This document shows, piece by piece, positions 19,801 to 31,321 of a stretch of 64,000 bases of DNA. The notes beneath the pieces were generated by a model that worked only from the letters and a program-made list of their open reading frames with translations, was not told the origin of the DNA and did no database searches. Positions within the stretch are counted from its first letter, which is position 1; each line of letters opens with the position of its first letter. The stretch spans positions 7,566,384 through 7,630,383 of the forward strand of contig CM030861.1 of NCBI GenBank assembly GCA_018105865.1, given 5' to 3'. A program made the position numbers and the translations under genes. The DNA is from Metaphire vulgaris (Eukaryota; Annelida; Clitellata; Crassiclitellata; Megascolecidae).

Positions 19801-21667
19801 ATCAGAGGCGTAGGCAGAAATTTGATTGGGGGGGGGTATAATGTGATTTGGGAGGGGCATAAATCTTTAAAAACTTTGAAAGTCTTAAAAACACATTAAA
19901 AATTTTAAGGTAGCCTGATTTGGGGGGGTATATACACCGAGACCCCCGTCGTTACGCCCATGGATTTAATGTAACAAACTGTAAATTCAACAAGTCCAAG
20001 ACTTAGCCGGATCCAAACCCGGAAGAGAACTGTCACGGAAACTCTACTCAACTCGTTGCTACCTAGCAGGCACACACACGAAGCAAATAAGTTTAAAAGT
20101 AACCGTAACAGTATTTATGAGCCGACGTGTAGGTAACCATTGTTTAATCTAGACTCCTGGACTCCGGGGAGAAACTGACAAAGCCTGGGGAAACTGAAAA
20201 GCCGGGAGGAAGTCAGCTAGGGGGCTGTGCTGTTAGTCGATGTAGTATGCTAAAATTTCCGGGGGAGGAAAATTGAAATTTCTGGGGGAAAGGGGGAAAT
20301 TCCTCCCAGGAAACGGCCTAGATTAAACCCTTTATGTAACAGTATGCATAATTCAGTAATCGATTTCCAACAAGTAGTGCCGTGGATTAGTGCCACTCCA
20401 AAGCTTTTGGTCTTCGGTGGCAATAGGACAATTGCAATAAAAACTGTCTACCTACAAGGGTGAAATCAGTTTCGGTCAGTTGGGAAGGTTATACTCGACA
20501 AATCTTAAACTGAATATACAACATAGTTGATTCCAGAAGACCTTATAATTAACTTAATTTTAACATATAGCTGACTAGAGTAACTGACAAACTGACCGAT
20601 TGACTGACTGAATGACTGCTTGGCTGATTGATAGGCTGGCTTACTGACTGAATGACTGACTGACTACCTGACTAACTAATTGACTGAGTGACTGACTGGC
20701 TGACTACCTGACTGATTGATTGGTTGACTGACTGACTTATTGATTGGTTGACTGATTGACTGACTTATTGATTGGTTGACTGACTGACTGACTTATTGAT
20801 TGAGTGATTGACTAATTGATAGCTAGATTGATTGATTGAAGTTCAGTAAGAACAAGTCCTCACTTCACACCATCATACGTATTGCAGTTCTCAAATTCTA
20901 ATGCCTATTATTCAAAACCGAATAGCGGGTTCCTTTAGACAGAGGTGGCTGTTGCGTCCAAGTGAAGCGTGAAGCGACTGCAATGATTAATGAATCGTAA
21001 ACCATTGAAACTGACAGCCACTAAAAATGGGACAGAGACACTAAAAGTGAACGGGACTTAAAAGAAACAATTCTGTCCTTCCTACACAGCGACTGACTCA
21101 TGGTTTGAAAAAATGTTTTGTATTACGTTCAGCTTATATTAATATTCAGTCCTTTGAAGACTTCGATTGATTCCTACAAATCCCGTCGAAAATCAACGCT
21201 AAATTTCCTAGTAATTAAGAGAAAGAGGCTTCTTATACAGTACTGCTGCAAAAAGCTTCGGTGGTGGCCCTGGTGGGCCCTGAAAACCTTCGATTTCAAG
21301 AAAAAACCCTGGGACTTTTGCGATATTTGTATATTTCGTAGTTTTGCGCCCCTCTTGTATAACAACTAGGGCCTAATATTATTAGACTAGCTGTTTACCC
21401 GTCAAAAATGACGGGGCAGCTAGGCTATTTTTTCGACTCGATTTTTTCCAGTCAAACACTTTCTGATATATCATATTCTTTGTAAGTGTTCTAGCATTTT
21501 GTCCAGACCATGGCCGGAGAAATTGGGAGAATATGGCTCACACTGAACAGCCCTGTACAATCCATTGCTACGCCACAGTTAAAATTCCTACTCGTAATAA
21601 TAAAGCGAGCCCAAATAATAAAGCGAATAATAAATTAACCCCAACACAGGCGCAAGGTAAATACGTG

Positions 21668-21706
<39 letters not shown>

Positions 21707-21800
21707 TGGCTGAGACAGAGAGAGAGAGGCAACTGACAACTAATTAATTATAATTTGACACCTTAGAATGCGGTTATATGTTCGGTTTAAATATTAGTAA

Positions 21801-21863
<63 letters not shown>

Positions 21864-22926
21864 GGGGCTGTCCATTAATTACGTCAACAATTTAGGGGAG
21901 GTGGTTTGTCAACAATTTCACTTTTAAAAATAATCAATAAAAGTTTGACAGTTGTTGACAGGGGAGGAGCATTAAAAAGGAAAAAAAATGGTCATCCCCA
22001 CAAAAATAATAATCTTGTTATTGGGACCTGTCATTGATCTTGGGGTGGGGGTCAAAAGTTTTTGACGTAAATATGGGGGGTAAGTGAAAGTGACAGTTGT
22101 TGACAAGGGGAGGGGTCAAAAAATCCCAAAAATTGTTGACATAATTAACGGACAGCCCCACAAGGTTTAAATTGGTTCAGGAGGGTTTGCCCTGTGTGAG
22201 GACCATTGTTTGTCCTCACATTGTGTTTACAAATGCGAGCATTCGATCGTTGTGGTTTTTCTTCCGTCGACTATTATCAACTAAAGGCGAAACATCGTCG
22301 TCGTGCGTTTTAGATACTGGTGTCAATGTCCAGACTCGTATTCGGGACTGAACTGCGAACGAAACTGTCCGCGGACTTTGAACATCGCCTTCGTTCTGGA
22401 TTATTCCGGTTCCACTGACGACAGCTCCCTCGTCCAGTCGTTCGTAAGTAAGGTCGTCTACGGTCTCCCGGTCAGCGCGTCGCGCGTCGGCGTGGCCGCC
22501 GTCACCTTCGGCGACTCCGCCAACGTCCTCTTCTACCTGAACTCCTTCTCGGCGCAGGAACAGGTTCAGAACGCCGTCGTGCTGGGCCCGAGCGGCGGCC
22601 GAACGAACACGGCGGCCGCACTGCGGGTCCTGGCGGACGCGATCTTCACGCCGCAGAACGGACTGGTGCCGAACCGGGCGAGCGTCGCCGTGGTCGTGAC
22701 TCGAGGGACTTCGGACGTGGACCAGGAGCAGACGGTGCCCGCGGCGGACCGCCTTCGCCAGCAGGGGATCGATGTGTACGCCGTTGCCGAGGGATCGAGT
22801 CCCAACTACGACGAGATAAACGCGATTGCGTCGCCTCCGTCGGGCACTCACGTTTTTGCTCTGACGGACAGGGGGGCCGTTGAGTCGGTCGCCAGCAATC
22901 TTCTAGATCGTCTGTGTAGCGGGTAA
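16892..22926 (+). CDS. Secreted protein with five VWA and three EGF domains
   Basis: Two exons: 16892-19649 (donor GTAAGT, phase 2) and 22314-22926 (acceptor TTTTAG, stop TAA at 22924). The junction restores an EGF domain (...NSYGR, YWCQCPDSYSG). About 1120 residues. A signal peptide starts MAFCVVRIALGVLLAVVSA. Domain order is VWA1, S/T/P linker, VWA2, EGF1, VWA3, EGF2, VWA4, EGF3, VWA5. Metal-site motifs: VWA1 DHSGS, VWA3 DGSGS and VWA4 DSSGS are complete. VWA2 has DVSAD and GGPS instead of the second aspartate, so it probably cannot bind metal. VWA5 has DYSGS but VTRG for VTDG. The EGF domains have the CxNGGTC form. The reading frame shifts from one frame to another at 17567-17570 (see findings). 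The coding sequence is GC- and CpG-rich compared with its flanks. Likely an extracellular matrix or adhesion protein; no exact orthologue is claimed. Confidence 0.85.
19803..19962. mobile_element. hAT-type MITE, family C relative
   Basis: The ends CAGAGGCGTAGGCAG and CGTCGTTACGCCCATG are flanked by a perfect 8-bp duplication gatttaat (19795-19802 and 19963-19970). Confidence 0.88.
20138..20332. mobile_element. hAT-type MITE, family D, inverted relative to 15420
   Basis: It runs from CATTGTTTAATCTAGACTCC to GGCCTAGATTAAACCCTT. The flanks taggtaac and tatgtaac match at 7 of 8. Confidence 0.78.
20560..20845. repeat. Degenerate (GACT)n tract
   Basis: Imperfect tetranucleotide array of GACTGACT, GATTGATT and GGTTGACT units, with an internal higher-order unit of about 28 bases (TTATTGATTGGTTGACTGA...) repeated near 20738-20800. 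Confidence 0.85.
21675..21702. repeat. (GA)n microsatellite
   Basis: About 14 uninterrupted GA units, with a shorter GAGAGAGAG run after it. Confidence 0.9.
21803..21863. repeat. (AAT)n microsatellite
   Basis: About 19 AAT units directly next to the MITE at 21865. Confidence 0.93.
21865..22158. mobile_element. GGGGCTGTCC-family MITE
   Basis: The ends are GGGGCTGTCCATTAATTACG and AATTAACGGACAGCCCC, both continuing as near-perfect repeats of TTGTTGAC for about 30 bases. It is homologous to 3830-4182. A sister family with GGGGTCGTCCATAAATTACG ends contributes the right half of 63150-63285. Superfamily not assigned. Confidence 0.85.
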
Positions 22927-22936
22927 AAACACGAAT

Positions 22937-22942
22937 AATAAA
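22937..22942 (+). terminator. Polyadenylation signal of the VWA/EGF gene
   Basis: AATAAA lies 10 bases after the stop codon. It is very close to the stop, so the 3' UTR would be unusually short if this is the one used. Confidence 0.6.
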
Positions 22943-22999
22943 GTATTTTTTTTAGATAAATTAATCATCGTTCGGTTCTCTGTCCTGCGACAGGTTCAG

Positions 23000-23312
23000 G
23001 GCTCCACATGGGCGCAAACTAGGTCAGGAAAACGGTCGTGTCCTAATTTTTTCTCAGGTGATGACCATTTTTGCTTTTTTGACTTTTTAAAACTTAAAAT
23101 TGCTTAAGTGTGATAATGACATTTTTTGTTTTTTGACTTAGCATTGCTTAAGAGTAGTGATGACCTTTTTTCGACTTTTGACAATAAAATAGACCATGTT
23201 TTTAATTATTTCATAGGCAAAAACACCCGTTACCACGGCCATAGGGACACGACCTTCCCCAAAAACACCCGTGTCAGGACACGAGGGACAACGCCATGTT
23301 TGCGCCCCTGGG
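23000..23312. mobile_element. Probable MITE with GGCGCAAAC ends
   Basis: GGGCTCCACATGGGCGCAAAC on the left and CATGTTTGCGCCCCTGGGGC on the right form imperfect inverted ends. The interior repeats TGCTTAAG and TTGACTTTT. Ends are approximate. Confidence 0.5.
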
Positions 23313-23945
23313 GCTCCATTGTTTCCATTCCTCTCTCTGTGCCTTTCCTCTTCTTTGAGTCCTGTGTAGGTTCTATTGTGGACTGTGCATCTGTTTTCAT
23401 CGTCCAGTCCAATAGCATCTTCCTTCGTATACCTTTTGTCTTTTTACCTGGCATACTCTCTTCCATTACTTTTCTAAGCAGTGTTTCTCATCCTAGCTCC
23501 TGTCCAATCCAGTTCCTCTGCCTTCTTCCGATGGAGTTAATCAGCGAACTCTGTCCTGCCGCCATCTGTGATACCTCTTCGCTTGATTGCTTGTCCGTCC
23601 ACAGTGGCGGTTCCACGTGGGGGATGAGTCGGGATGCATCCTCCACCGGACTTCCTGGCTTTTTTTCGCCTGTGGAACCCCTATTTTTGGGTAAAAGTCC
23701 AGTAAAACTATACAAGGTAAAAACTGCGGAAGATCTTTTTTGCTTCTCATCTTAATTTTCTGTAAAAGTGTAGGTCTAGTAAAATTAGGTTTAAAAATTT
23801 CCTTTTGTCAGCCTTTTACGGCAAAGTTTATTGATTTTTTCGTTCTCTTTTCATCCCCCACTCACCAACTTCCTATGAATTAATTCCATCCCCCCACCAA
23901 AAAATCCTGGAACCGCCACTGTCCGTCCACTTGATCTATTCCACC
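23313..23945 (-). mobile_element. Decayed LINE C-terminal fragment, interrupted by a MITE
   Basis: The minus-strand peptides RRQRNWIGQELG and EESMPGKKTKGIRRKMLLDW match the C-terminal end of a LINE polyprotein (GHILRG...EGKRGRGRPR...L.D). The MITE at 23602-23921 splits it, with TCCGTCCA duplicated. Confidence 0.7.
23602..23921. mobile_element. hAT-type MITE, family B (CAGTGGCGGTTCC)
   Basis: The ends are CAGTGGCGGTTCCACGTGG and TCCTGGAACCGCCACTG. The 8-bp duplication tccgtcca is perfect (23594-23601 and 23922-23929). Copies are also at 27523-27829 and 34747-35081. Its interior has a roughly 65-base unit (TTTTTGGGTAAAAGTCCAGT...) repeated two to three times. Confidence 0.92.
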
Positions 23946-24624
23946 TTCCTCCGTTTTCAGCAAAAGCCCAAACGAAATAGAATTGACTTAACCCCTTAAC
24001 CGTGTATTTAACTGTAGCTCAATGTAAAATGGACAGATATATCCGGGATCCCCAGTTAAGGGGTTAATCTAAATTTGCTATCAAAGTCCACTGAAAGATC
24101 GGATCGCGACTGAACATTATTTTAAGAGCTTTGAAGGTTCCGGACAACTGACGACGCTCAAACTACAGGCCTAGTCTTGGCTGTCGTCAAACAAACTTTA
24201 TGTTTGCAGACATTTAATAAAACCAGATTTATAAGGGGCAGTTTTATTAGGATTCTATCGCTGTTTGAATGACCTACTTTACTTGTAGGTACAGTAAGTC
24301 TTACGATTCGAGAACTGCTCGAATAGTCTTCGCTAGGTTAAATCTTACAATGCCGAATGCTCCATACCTTATCACCTGCGTCTGTAAGCGCTGGTCAGGA
24401 GTAGGCAATTGTGTTCCACTCCAGATTAATGGCTTAAGCCACCTGTGTCGCTGCTTCGACTTGTGTTAGTTTTCTCTGCATCTTGCTACAGTTTACAACA
24501 ATAATAATTATAGAGATTCGCTATAACTGGATACAGATTCTTTATTAGGCCTGAATCCAATGCGATACACATGGCTTTGACAGTCCCGATCAGGATACAA
24601 ACTGTCGACTGACATCTTACTTAG
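23946..24624. other. Unassigned intergenic sequence
   Basis: No gene is seen. Around 24000-24070 the words AACCCCTTAACC and AGTTAAGGGGTTAA suggest a small inverted-repeat element whose boundaries I cannot fix. Confidence 0.35.
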
Positions 24625-24766
24625 CTTAGCATGATTTAAAGTGGCTTAAGAGGCATTACTGCCCGTGTGTGAAAGCCACTAGGGCCTAGGGGCACTAGCG
24701 GGGCTTGAACCCACTCCGTCAGGCTATAGCTCCAGCGACTAATCCACTAGCTGCCATCTTCCGCCC
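24625..24766 (-). mobile_element. tRNA-derived SINE, copy 3 (inverted)
   Basis: Reverse complement of the family at 233-355: the box B-like GGGTTCAAGCCCCGC and the GTGGCTTTCACACACGGGCAG body followed by TAAGCCACTTTAAATCAT. Confidence 0.75.
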
Positions 24767-24784
24767 CCCCCTGATATAAGAAAA

Positions 24785-25025
24785 CTAGAAGAAGCATTAT
24801 GGAGTGCACACAATGCCATCCATTTATGCATGTCTTGTCTTTAATCGTCTTCGCTCCGAAGATTGGCTGCATTGTGGACCGCTTCTTCCAAGTGTTACGG
24901 TCTTCTGCTGTTCTTGTCTCCTGCTCTCTATAGTGAGTCCTGTCCATTCTTTGATGTTGTCTTTCCACGTTTCCTTGGTCTACCTCTTTTCGTGGTCCTG
25001 GTATTGTGCCTTGTGTTGTTTCTTT
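24785..25025 (-). mobile_element. Decayed LINE C-terminal fragment
   Basis: The minus-strand translation includes NVERQHQRMDRTHYREQETR and TAEDRNTWKKRSTMQPIFG, which fit the end of a LINE ORF (the W.DNI..WTGL...DR..WR pattern). Frameshifted. Confidence 0.65.
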
Positions 25026-25029
25026 CCCT

Positions 25030-25345
25030 ATAGACGTCAAAAAAGTCGAAGTCCTTTCCGAGCCTCACGGGCTCATAGAGCGACGCTGATCTCCGTTTCT
25101 ATAGCCCTCAGCCAGGCGCACGTGCAATGCCACGGATACGGGGCTAGTCACTAGTGTATCGCGTAGCGTACCTGTTTGACTTATCGCGGGGATTTTTTAC
25201 CACTGCTCCTCATTTTACCACGGTACCACCGCGAAAAGGGCTGAGTCGATCTTTAGGGCTCCTGCGGGACTCGAACCCGCGACCTCCTGCTCTATTGTCC
25301 TACGTTGTTACCACTCTGCTAACTTCCCTAGACGTGCCTGTTCAA
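25030..25345 (-). mobile_element. tRNA-headed SINE (family 2)
   Basis: On the minus strand the head reads GTTAGCAGAGTGGTAACAAC, then GGTCGCGGGTTCGAGTCCCG, so boxes A and B are well kept. The body contains the ACCACTGCTCCTCATTTTACC segment shared with 40020-40240 and, more weakly, with the 5S-headed SINE at 52690-53008. The far end contains CGCTGATCTCCG, also shared with that SINE. Confidence 0.8.
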
Positions 25346-25414
25346 TAAGCTATATGTATGCCCTGTTTGCAGTAACGCCACGTACCTGATATTTCGCCAA
25401 CGTTCAGCGCAATT

Positions 25415-25471
25415 GAAATCCATATCAACAAATCCATATCAACAAATCCATATCAACAAATCCATATCAAC
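25415..25471. repeat. 14-bp tandem repeat, four copies
   Basis: The unit AAATCCATATCAAC is repeated four times with almost no divergence. Confidence 0.9.
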
Positions 25472-26643
25472 TCTGTATCGAAATCACTGAGTGCAAATAA
25501 ACCGCGGTTATTAATTAAACTGCCAGTGACAAAAGGGCCAGCGCCCCCAAATTTTCCTAAACATAGGGAGAGCGTGTGGCGTTTCATAATTTTATAACCA
25601 AATTTCGTATGGGGTGTTCACGAGGGGCAAGCTGCATTTTGGATAGAGACCAGGCTTGATCAAAACATCGGATGGGCATATCGGTAAACAATACACAGCT
25701 GTTAAAACTCAGCATCTGTCTCAATTCTCTCGCTATTATCTTCAATTCTACAGTAAGATTCACGTCACATTTCAAATCCAGCCTGTCGCCACCATTAACG
25801 CAGCCACGGGGTGCATATGGGTCCGCCTCTCTCAGGGATAGTTTACACCCCCTAATGCCCTCCCCAACATCCCCCATTCTGAGACCGACAGCCCCAACAC
25901 CTCACAATTTTAGCCTGGGATTACCTTGTTTTGCTTGTCAGACTTTTTTGGCAGGGACCCCAAAATATATACCGACAACCCCCAAATTGAGAATCCTAGA
26001 AATAACCCTGGTCTCTATCTCCCTTATTTGGGACTAGGCTGGCCATGAGATCATTCAATACTTATGAGAACATTTTATCAGTTGGATACGGAGTAGAGTA
26101 TTTGATTATAAAAATGTCACCATAAAGTTTTTTGACTACTTGTTCGGTCTGGAAAAAGTAGCGTTGAAGAAACCTTAATGTCCCATTTATACCTCTGTTC
26201 TGAGTCTACACTGTACACTGTGTACGGTCTTTCATTTTAGAACAAGCATCTGTGGAATGTACTCTTTAGTGCATTTGAGTGATGTCTTTATACCATAGGA
26301 CGATTACTTTTAATTGTGTTTTTATGCTTTCTGCGCTCATACGATGTCTGATATTTTTGTGTAATTCCGCGTCGATTTGTTTGAAACGATTAATTTCTAC
26401 ATAATACGTTTCGTAACGCAGACTTTTTCTCGTTCAACTACAGACAACTAGGCTGATTGTAAATAACGAAAACCTATACTTAATTTTCTAATCAATAAAT
26501 TTTCTATAACACGCTAGTGTCACTGTTTTGCTGGAAAAGAATACTATTTAATTTACTTTTGTGTGTAATCTTATGTGCAACTTAAAAAAATGTTTAGGCC
26601 TATTAGGTTCTTATTTAGATGTATTAAAATGTTGCTTTTGAAG
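25472..26643. other. Intergenic, MITE remnant near 25880-26013
   Basis: The 25880-26013 part has the TTTTGCTTGTCAGACTTTTTTGG box and a right end like AATCCTAGAAATAACCCTGG. The remainder shows no gene. Confidence 0.35.
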
Positions 26644-27227
26644 CAGGGCTACTCATATTTTTGCATGGCAGTCCGGAAATTTGTACTGAGACACGGTTGG
26701 GATCCATCCGGTCCGACCAAAATTAAGGTTCGAGTTAATTTTTGTTGACGAGCAAAAAAACGTCGTCTTGAGTCTTGATATAGGCCTATCTCCAAAACTT
26801 TAAAACTGAAAATAAAACGCTACAGTAATGCAGTAGCGGCTCCACCGGGGGGCAGGGGAGGCCCGTGCCCCCTATTGAGTGCCTGTCCCCCCAGTGCCCC
26901 CCCACAGTTGGGACCCTATACTTAATGCTATATACATTAAACAACAAATGGTTGGCCCCCCATGATTAGAAGTTGCCACCCCAACGCCCCCCCCCCACTT
27001 GCCAAATCCTAGAGCCGCCACTGCAGCAATGAATGATTAACTAGTTTTACCGCGTCAACTCTGCAGTTTAAGTAAAATAGATGATGTTCATAGCATTTTG
27101 CAGCGATCAAAATTATTTCACTGCGACGCATGAAATTCGTTAGTAATAATTCGATAATCATTACATTTTTGGACTTCGTCACGGTCCGTTCAGGAACCCT
27201 CTGCAGTCCTCCATTTGAGTAGCCCTG
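26644..27227. mobile_element. hAT-like element, family E (CAGGGCTACTCA), interrupted
   Basis: The ends CAGGGCTACTCATATTTTTG and CCTCCATTTGAGTAGCCCTG are inverted repeats. The interior (TCCGGTCCGACC...AAGGTTCGAGTTAATTTT) recurs at 35388-35962. A family A MITE (26831-27023) is nested inside. No clear target duplication was seen. Confidence 0.75.
26831..27023. mobile_element. hAT-type MITE, family A
   Basis: The ends are CAGTAGCGGCTCCACCGG and CTAGAGCCGCCACTG. The flanks cagtaatg and cagcaatg match at 7 of 8. Confidence 0.9.
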
Positions 27228-27522
27228 AATAACTGTTCTGTCGGGTATTTATGTTGATCTAAGGCTAGAAGACAGCGCATAGAGAAACACAGGATTACAC
27301 GTTTTCACCGGGCGGGGTTAGGGCCAGTTCACGCCAAACCGCTATCAGTGAAACTGAACTGAATGCGGTTTTATAATCGTTTTCTATTCAAATATTCTCA
27401 ATTAAACACTGATAAGATTATGCGAATTCAAAGATCGATTTAAAGTTTTTAATAGTTTAGCATTGTGCTGTATTCGTGTTTGCCTGAAATCTCAGATTCA
27501 ATCAACTCAACTTGCAAATGGG

Positions 27523-27829
27523 CAGTGGCGGTTCCACGTGGGGGATGATTGGGGATGTATCCCCCCACCGAAGTTCGGGACTTTTTTCTGGCTTGTGAAA
27601 CCCCTATTTTTGGGTAAAAGTCTAGTAAAACTACAGGAAACAACCGCGGATGACCTTTTTGGCTTGTCAACCTATTTTTCGGTAAAAGTGCAGTAAAATT
27701 AGGGAAAAATTCCCATTTGTCAGCCTTTTTCAGCAAAGTTTATAGATTTTTTCCATTCTCTTTTCATCCACCTACTAACTTCCTATGAATCCATTTCATC
27801 CCCACCAAGAAATCCTGGAACCGCCACTG
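27523..27829. mobile_element. hAT-type MITE, family B
   Basis: The ends are CAGTGGCGGTTCCACGTGG and TCCTGGAACCGCCACTG. The flanks caaatggg and caaattgg match at 7 of 8. It contains the box at 27651-27670 and a three-fold internal unit. Confidence 0.92.
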
Positions 27830-27837
27830 CAAATTGG

Positions 27838-28914
27838 TTCAGTTTAAAAGTGCATTTGCTTTAACTTCGTGTGTAAATTATTTTGATTAAATAATTATTG
27901 TTTTTGCAGTTACTTATACTGAGAAATCTTGTATTTGGAAAGAGTGTGTCTTGTCTATTTCTTCCGTGGCTTTTTCACTCTGCTTAACTTGTAGTTGCTT
28001 GAAGTAAACTGCTGGGGAGGGGGGTGGGCAGTTGAAACACAAGTGTTCTATATTCCGGAGTGCTAGGAGGGTAGAAAATTGTGTGTTTAGTTGTTGAACT
28101 CAGCCATAGCTGGAGGTCAACAACTTTGGAGTAGGAGTAGGAGTACTCTGAGTCTCTGACCCCACTACTCTTCTGAAGAACCGATCACTGCCTATTATAA
28201 ATTTATAATATGTGGAAGACTCACAATTGTTCTTTTATTGCCATCAGAAATCCATAAAATTCGTTCAACATAGGTCTATTAGGGGCCTAAATCTTCACAT
28301 GAAATCTCTATCAGTCCATAGTATACATACAAAGGTTAGAACCGCACTTTGGTGGGTCAATTTCTTTAGGTGGCATGCTGTATTAGAGCATGGCCGAAGT
28401 AACGGTTCTATTTATCGACTAAATGTAGGCTAGCGTTGCTTAACTACAGTAGTTTAAGTAGATTTGTTCTTGTTAATACCCAACTGACCTATACCTTGAA
28501 GCATTTCTCTATAAAGTTCAGGGAACACGGTAGTTTTAAGTGTGTTAACCTTTGGTCTAGGATACGGTGTGCAGTGAGCAATAGAGAAAACGGGAGGTAG
28601 GCGTGAAAATCGCACACAAAAACGCCATTGGCCAAAAACAGCGGCATGAAAAATGTATAGAGCCCCTTGCGGGTAAATAAACTTTGCTTGCCCTATAAAC
28701 CGCACAGATCCTGAATGATACTGTTCAGTAACTTTGACACTTGCCATAATAGATTGGGCAGTCTGACGAAATGCACCAGATCTGGACCATAGCTTAACCG
28801 TTTCCTATATGTGAATGCTTGAGGATCTCCTTGACGACCTTGTTTGCTCATCAGAGAATTGTGTAGGCCTACGTGAAAATGTCGACGTGTCCCCTATTTC
28901 TGAACCCTGGTTGC
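27838..28914. other. Unassigned intergenic sequence
   Basis: No gene with family resemblance is seen. There is a short GGAGTAGGAGTAGGAGTA run at 28129-28146. Confidence 0.4.
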
Positions 28915-29097
28915 CAGTGGCGGCTCCAGGATTTGGCAAGTGGGGGGCCGTTGGGGTGGCAACTTCTAATCATGGGGGCAATCATTTGTTATTTAATGTA
29001 TGTAACATTAAGTATAGGGTCCCAACAGGGGGGCCACTGGGGGCAGGCACTCAATAGGGGGCACGGGTCCCCCTGCCCCCGGTGGAGCCGCCAACTG
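28915..29097. mobile_element. hAT-type MITE, family A (inverted)
   Basis: CAGTGGCGGCTCCAGGATTT to GGTGGAGCCGCCAACTG, with a perfect 8-bp duplication ctggttgc (28907-28914 and 29098-29105). Confidence 0.93.
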
Positions 29098-29539
29098 CTG
29101 GTTGCGCCACTCACTTGCTGTAATGCTGCAATGCTGTAATTATAACTTTTCAAATGGCTATTTGAATGTTTAATATTTTTATAAATTTGACGTCTGAATG
29201 AGTGGGTCTATAGTTGAGGCTTTTAGTAGACATTTCTAGCACGCGTGGTTATGAGTTATTCATTCTACGCGTAGACCCCGGCTCCCTCGCCTACTTCGTA
29301 TTGCCTAAAATGATCAACTGCTATCAATGAACGCGCGTTCATAAAGCACGGAATGCAAGCTTCGCATGGACTTTTATGACGGCAGATATGAGACCTGGGC
29401 CTACCATTAGGCTGCATGAGCTGTTATTAGAAACTCCATAATAGTGTCAAATGCATGTGTGGGAAAATTACAGTATTTTCTCCAAACAAAATCTCAAGGC
29501 ATTTTTAGGAAGATCATGTATTTTGAATAGGTCCATGTG

Positions 29540-29933
29540 CGTAAAACACGGGGGGACGGCGGGGTACGGTCCCCCCGAATAATTAGTTGGCGGGGGATAG
29601 AGTATCAATTATCCCCCCAATGCTTTGGGCTATATGGTAAACAAATTTCTATCCTACCCCATGATGTTGATGCCAGAATTACGCCAAATCCACATTCTCT
29701 CATTTCGGATGACCTTTTTTTGCTGGTCAGGGTATTTGGAGAGGGAAAAATTAAAAAATATCAGGATGACCGTTCTTTTTGCTTGTCAAGACTTATTTCA
29801 TGGGCAATTTTAAGTCCCCACCATAATATGCAATAGCCACCTTAATGGAGGGGGATTTTTATATTTCTGGGGGTCAACTTTTAAAGTTACTCTACTCCCC
29901 CCCCCAATGTTGACGCCAGGTTTACGCCACTGA
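29540..29933. mobile_element. Probable hAT-like MITE remnant
   Basis: The right end GACGCCAGGTTTACGCCACTG is of the CAGTGGCGTA type. The interior repeats a segment with GATGACC...TTTTTGCT(T/G)GTCA twice (29709-29730 and 29766-29790) and AATTATCCCCCCAATG. The left end is uncertain. Confidence 0.55.
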
Positions 29934-29954
29934 ATAGGTCTATGTAAAATCTTC

Positions 29955-30475
29955 TTCTTCTCACTCCTCAGGTGCCATGTATTGCTGCGTCGGCGGCGGC
30001 CATGGACTTCCACCAGTGCTTGAATTGTGAGAAAATGAAAGGGGGGTCATGGCGAGCGTGGTGTTTTAAGAATTTACACTTTTGTCATTTTTGCATTTCT
30101 CTAGGGAGGGTCTGCCATTTTAAAGGGGGGCTGAACCTCCCAACCCCCCAGCAATTCGAGCTCTGACTTCCACTTTTCTCGATCTCTGATATTCCTCAGG
30201 AGTTCGATGTTGTAGTCTATCTCCAGTCCCTCTCTTAGTTTGTCTGTGTGTTTTGATCTTTGTTTTCCTCTTGATCCTTTACCCTCCACCAATTATCCCC
30301 CAATGTTTTGGGCTATATGGTAATGTGTCCACCATGCCTGTAACTGCCAAGTTCTCGAGACCCTCTTTCCCCATCAAGTGCCCAAAACAGTCCATCTGTC
30401 TTAGCTTGATGGTAGTCATCAGTATTTGTTCCTCTTCCATTCTCTGTAAAATTTCTTTGTTGGTGTAAAATCCTA
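29955..30475 (-). mobile_element. Decayed LINE 3' fragment, interrupted by a MITE
   Basis: Second copy of the LINE remnant at 6100-6541. The minus-strand peptides are GRRRRSNTWHLRSE, GKGSRGKQRSKHTDKLREGL and NIELLRNIRDREKW. The MITE at 30014-30165 separates the first peptide from the other two. Confidence 0.72.
30014..30165. mobile_element. hAT-type MITE (CAGTGCTTGAATTGT)
   Basis: The ends CAGTGCTTGAATTGT and GCAATTCGAGCTCTG are imperfect inverted repeats. The 8-bp duplication acttccac is perfect (30006-30013 and 30166-30173). It is inserted within the LINE fragment. Confidence 0.9.
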
Positions 30476-30633
30476 TGTAAAATCAGGCTAGCAGTAAGTC
30501 AACTGTTTTATTCAAAATTTTGTTTTATCGCATAGACCCTAACGTAATTCTTATAAATCGAATCCAATGCATATTTTGCTCTTCGTTTTCACGTTTAGCT
30601 CTTCTGCTACGAATGAAACCCTCTACGTTCCTG

Positions 30634-30797
30634 CCAGTGTTTTATCCAGACTCAAGGCCTTGGTGGGGGGGGGGGGGTTGACTCTGCTGGAGGGGAAGAC
30701 GCACAGTTCAATGCGAAAGATTTGCAAAGTGCTGCGATTTGGGGGGATTTTGAGGTTGGGGGGATCTCCCCTCCTAACAGGCCTGTATAAAACACTG
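30634..30797. mobile_element. hAT-like MITE (CAGTGTTTTATC)
   Basis: CAGTGTTTTATCCAGACTC and GCCTGTATAAAACACTG form inverted ends. A G-run and GGGGGGATTTTGAGG fill the interior. No convincing target duplication was found. Confidence 0.65.
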
Positions 30798-31253
30798 GTC
30801 CATTGCTGTGACAGTATGGAACTATAGATGTTACCAAAACAGCTGGCTTACTCTTCTTAATATGACGCAGATAACGGAGAAAAACCATTGGAGTGCAAAA
30901 TTTATAAAGAGTGTAAAAACGAAGTTTAATCTAAACCTTGAACCTTTCTTTACGCTTAGGCCGTCTAATGATTTCACCGCAGACGACTTTAGGCCGACTA
31001 TTTGGCCTAAAAGCCTACGATGGGCCGAACAATCCGTGTCTTATGTAAATAAAAAGATTTATGAAATATCATTGTCGCATGCCATCCCGTACTTTTTCAC
31101 TGTTGAAAAGCAGGACTACATGTAAGCACTATAGTTCTCAAGGCTGTATCGGTTTGCTATTTTATACAATGCCTCAAAAGTGTAGCATGCCCAATTTTAA
31201 GCACGTAGGCGAGATTATAACGCTAAACGCTGAACGCGACATAACGTATAGAT

Positions 31254-31318
<65 letters not shown>
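31254..31318. repeat. (TA)n microsatellite
   Basis: About 30 TA units. Confidence 0.95.

Positions 31319-31321
<3 letters not shown>

Larger units (their letters stand above)
19650..22313 (+). other. Intron of the VWA/EGF gene
   Basis: GTAAGT...TTTTAG intron. It contains a hAT MITE, a family D MITE, a long ACTG-rich tetranucleotide tract, GA and AAT microsatellites and a GGGGCTGTCC MITE. Nothing coding was seen in it. Confidence 0.85.

Noticed and set aside
25250..25345. A tRNA gene on the minus strand
   Set aside because: Boxes A and B are good, but the arms do not form a full cloverleaf with a CCA-accepting stem, and the unit continues into a repeated SINE body.
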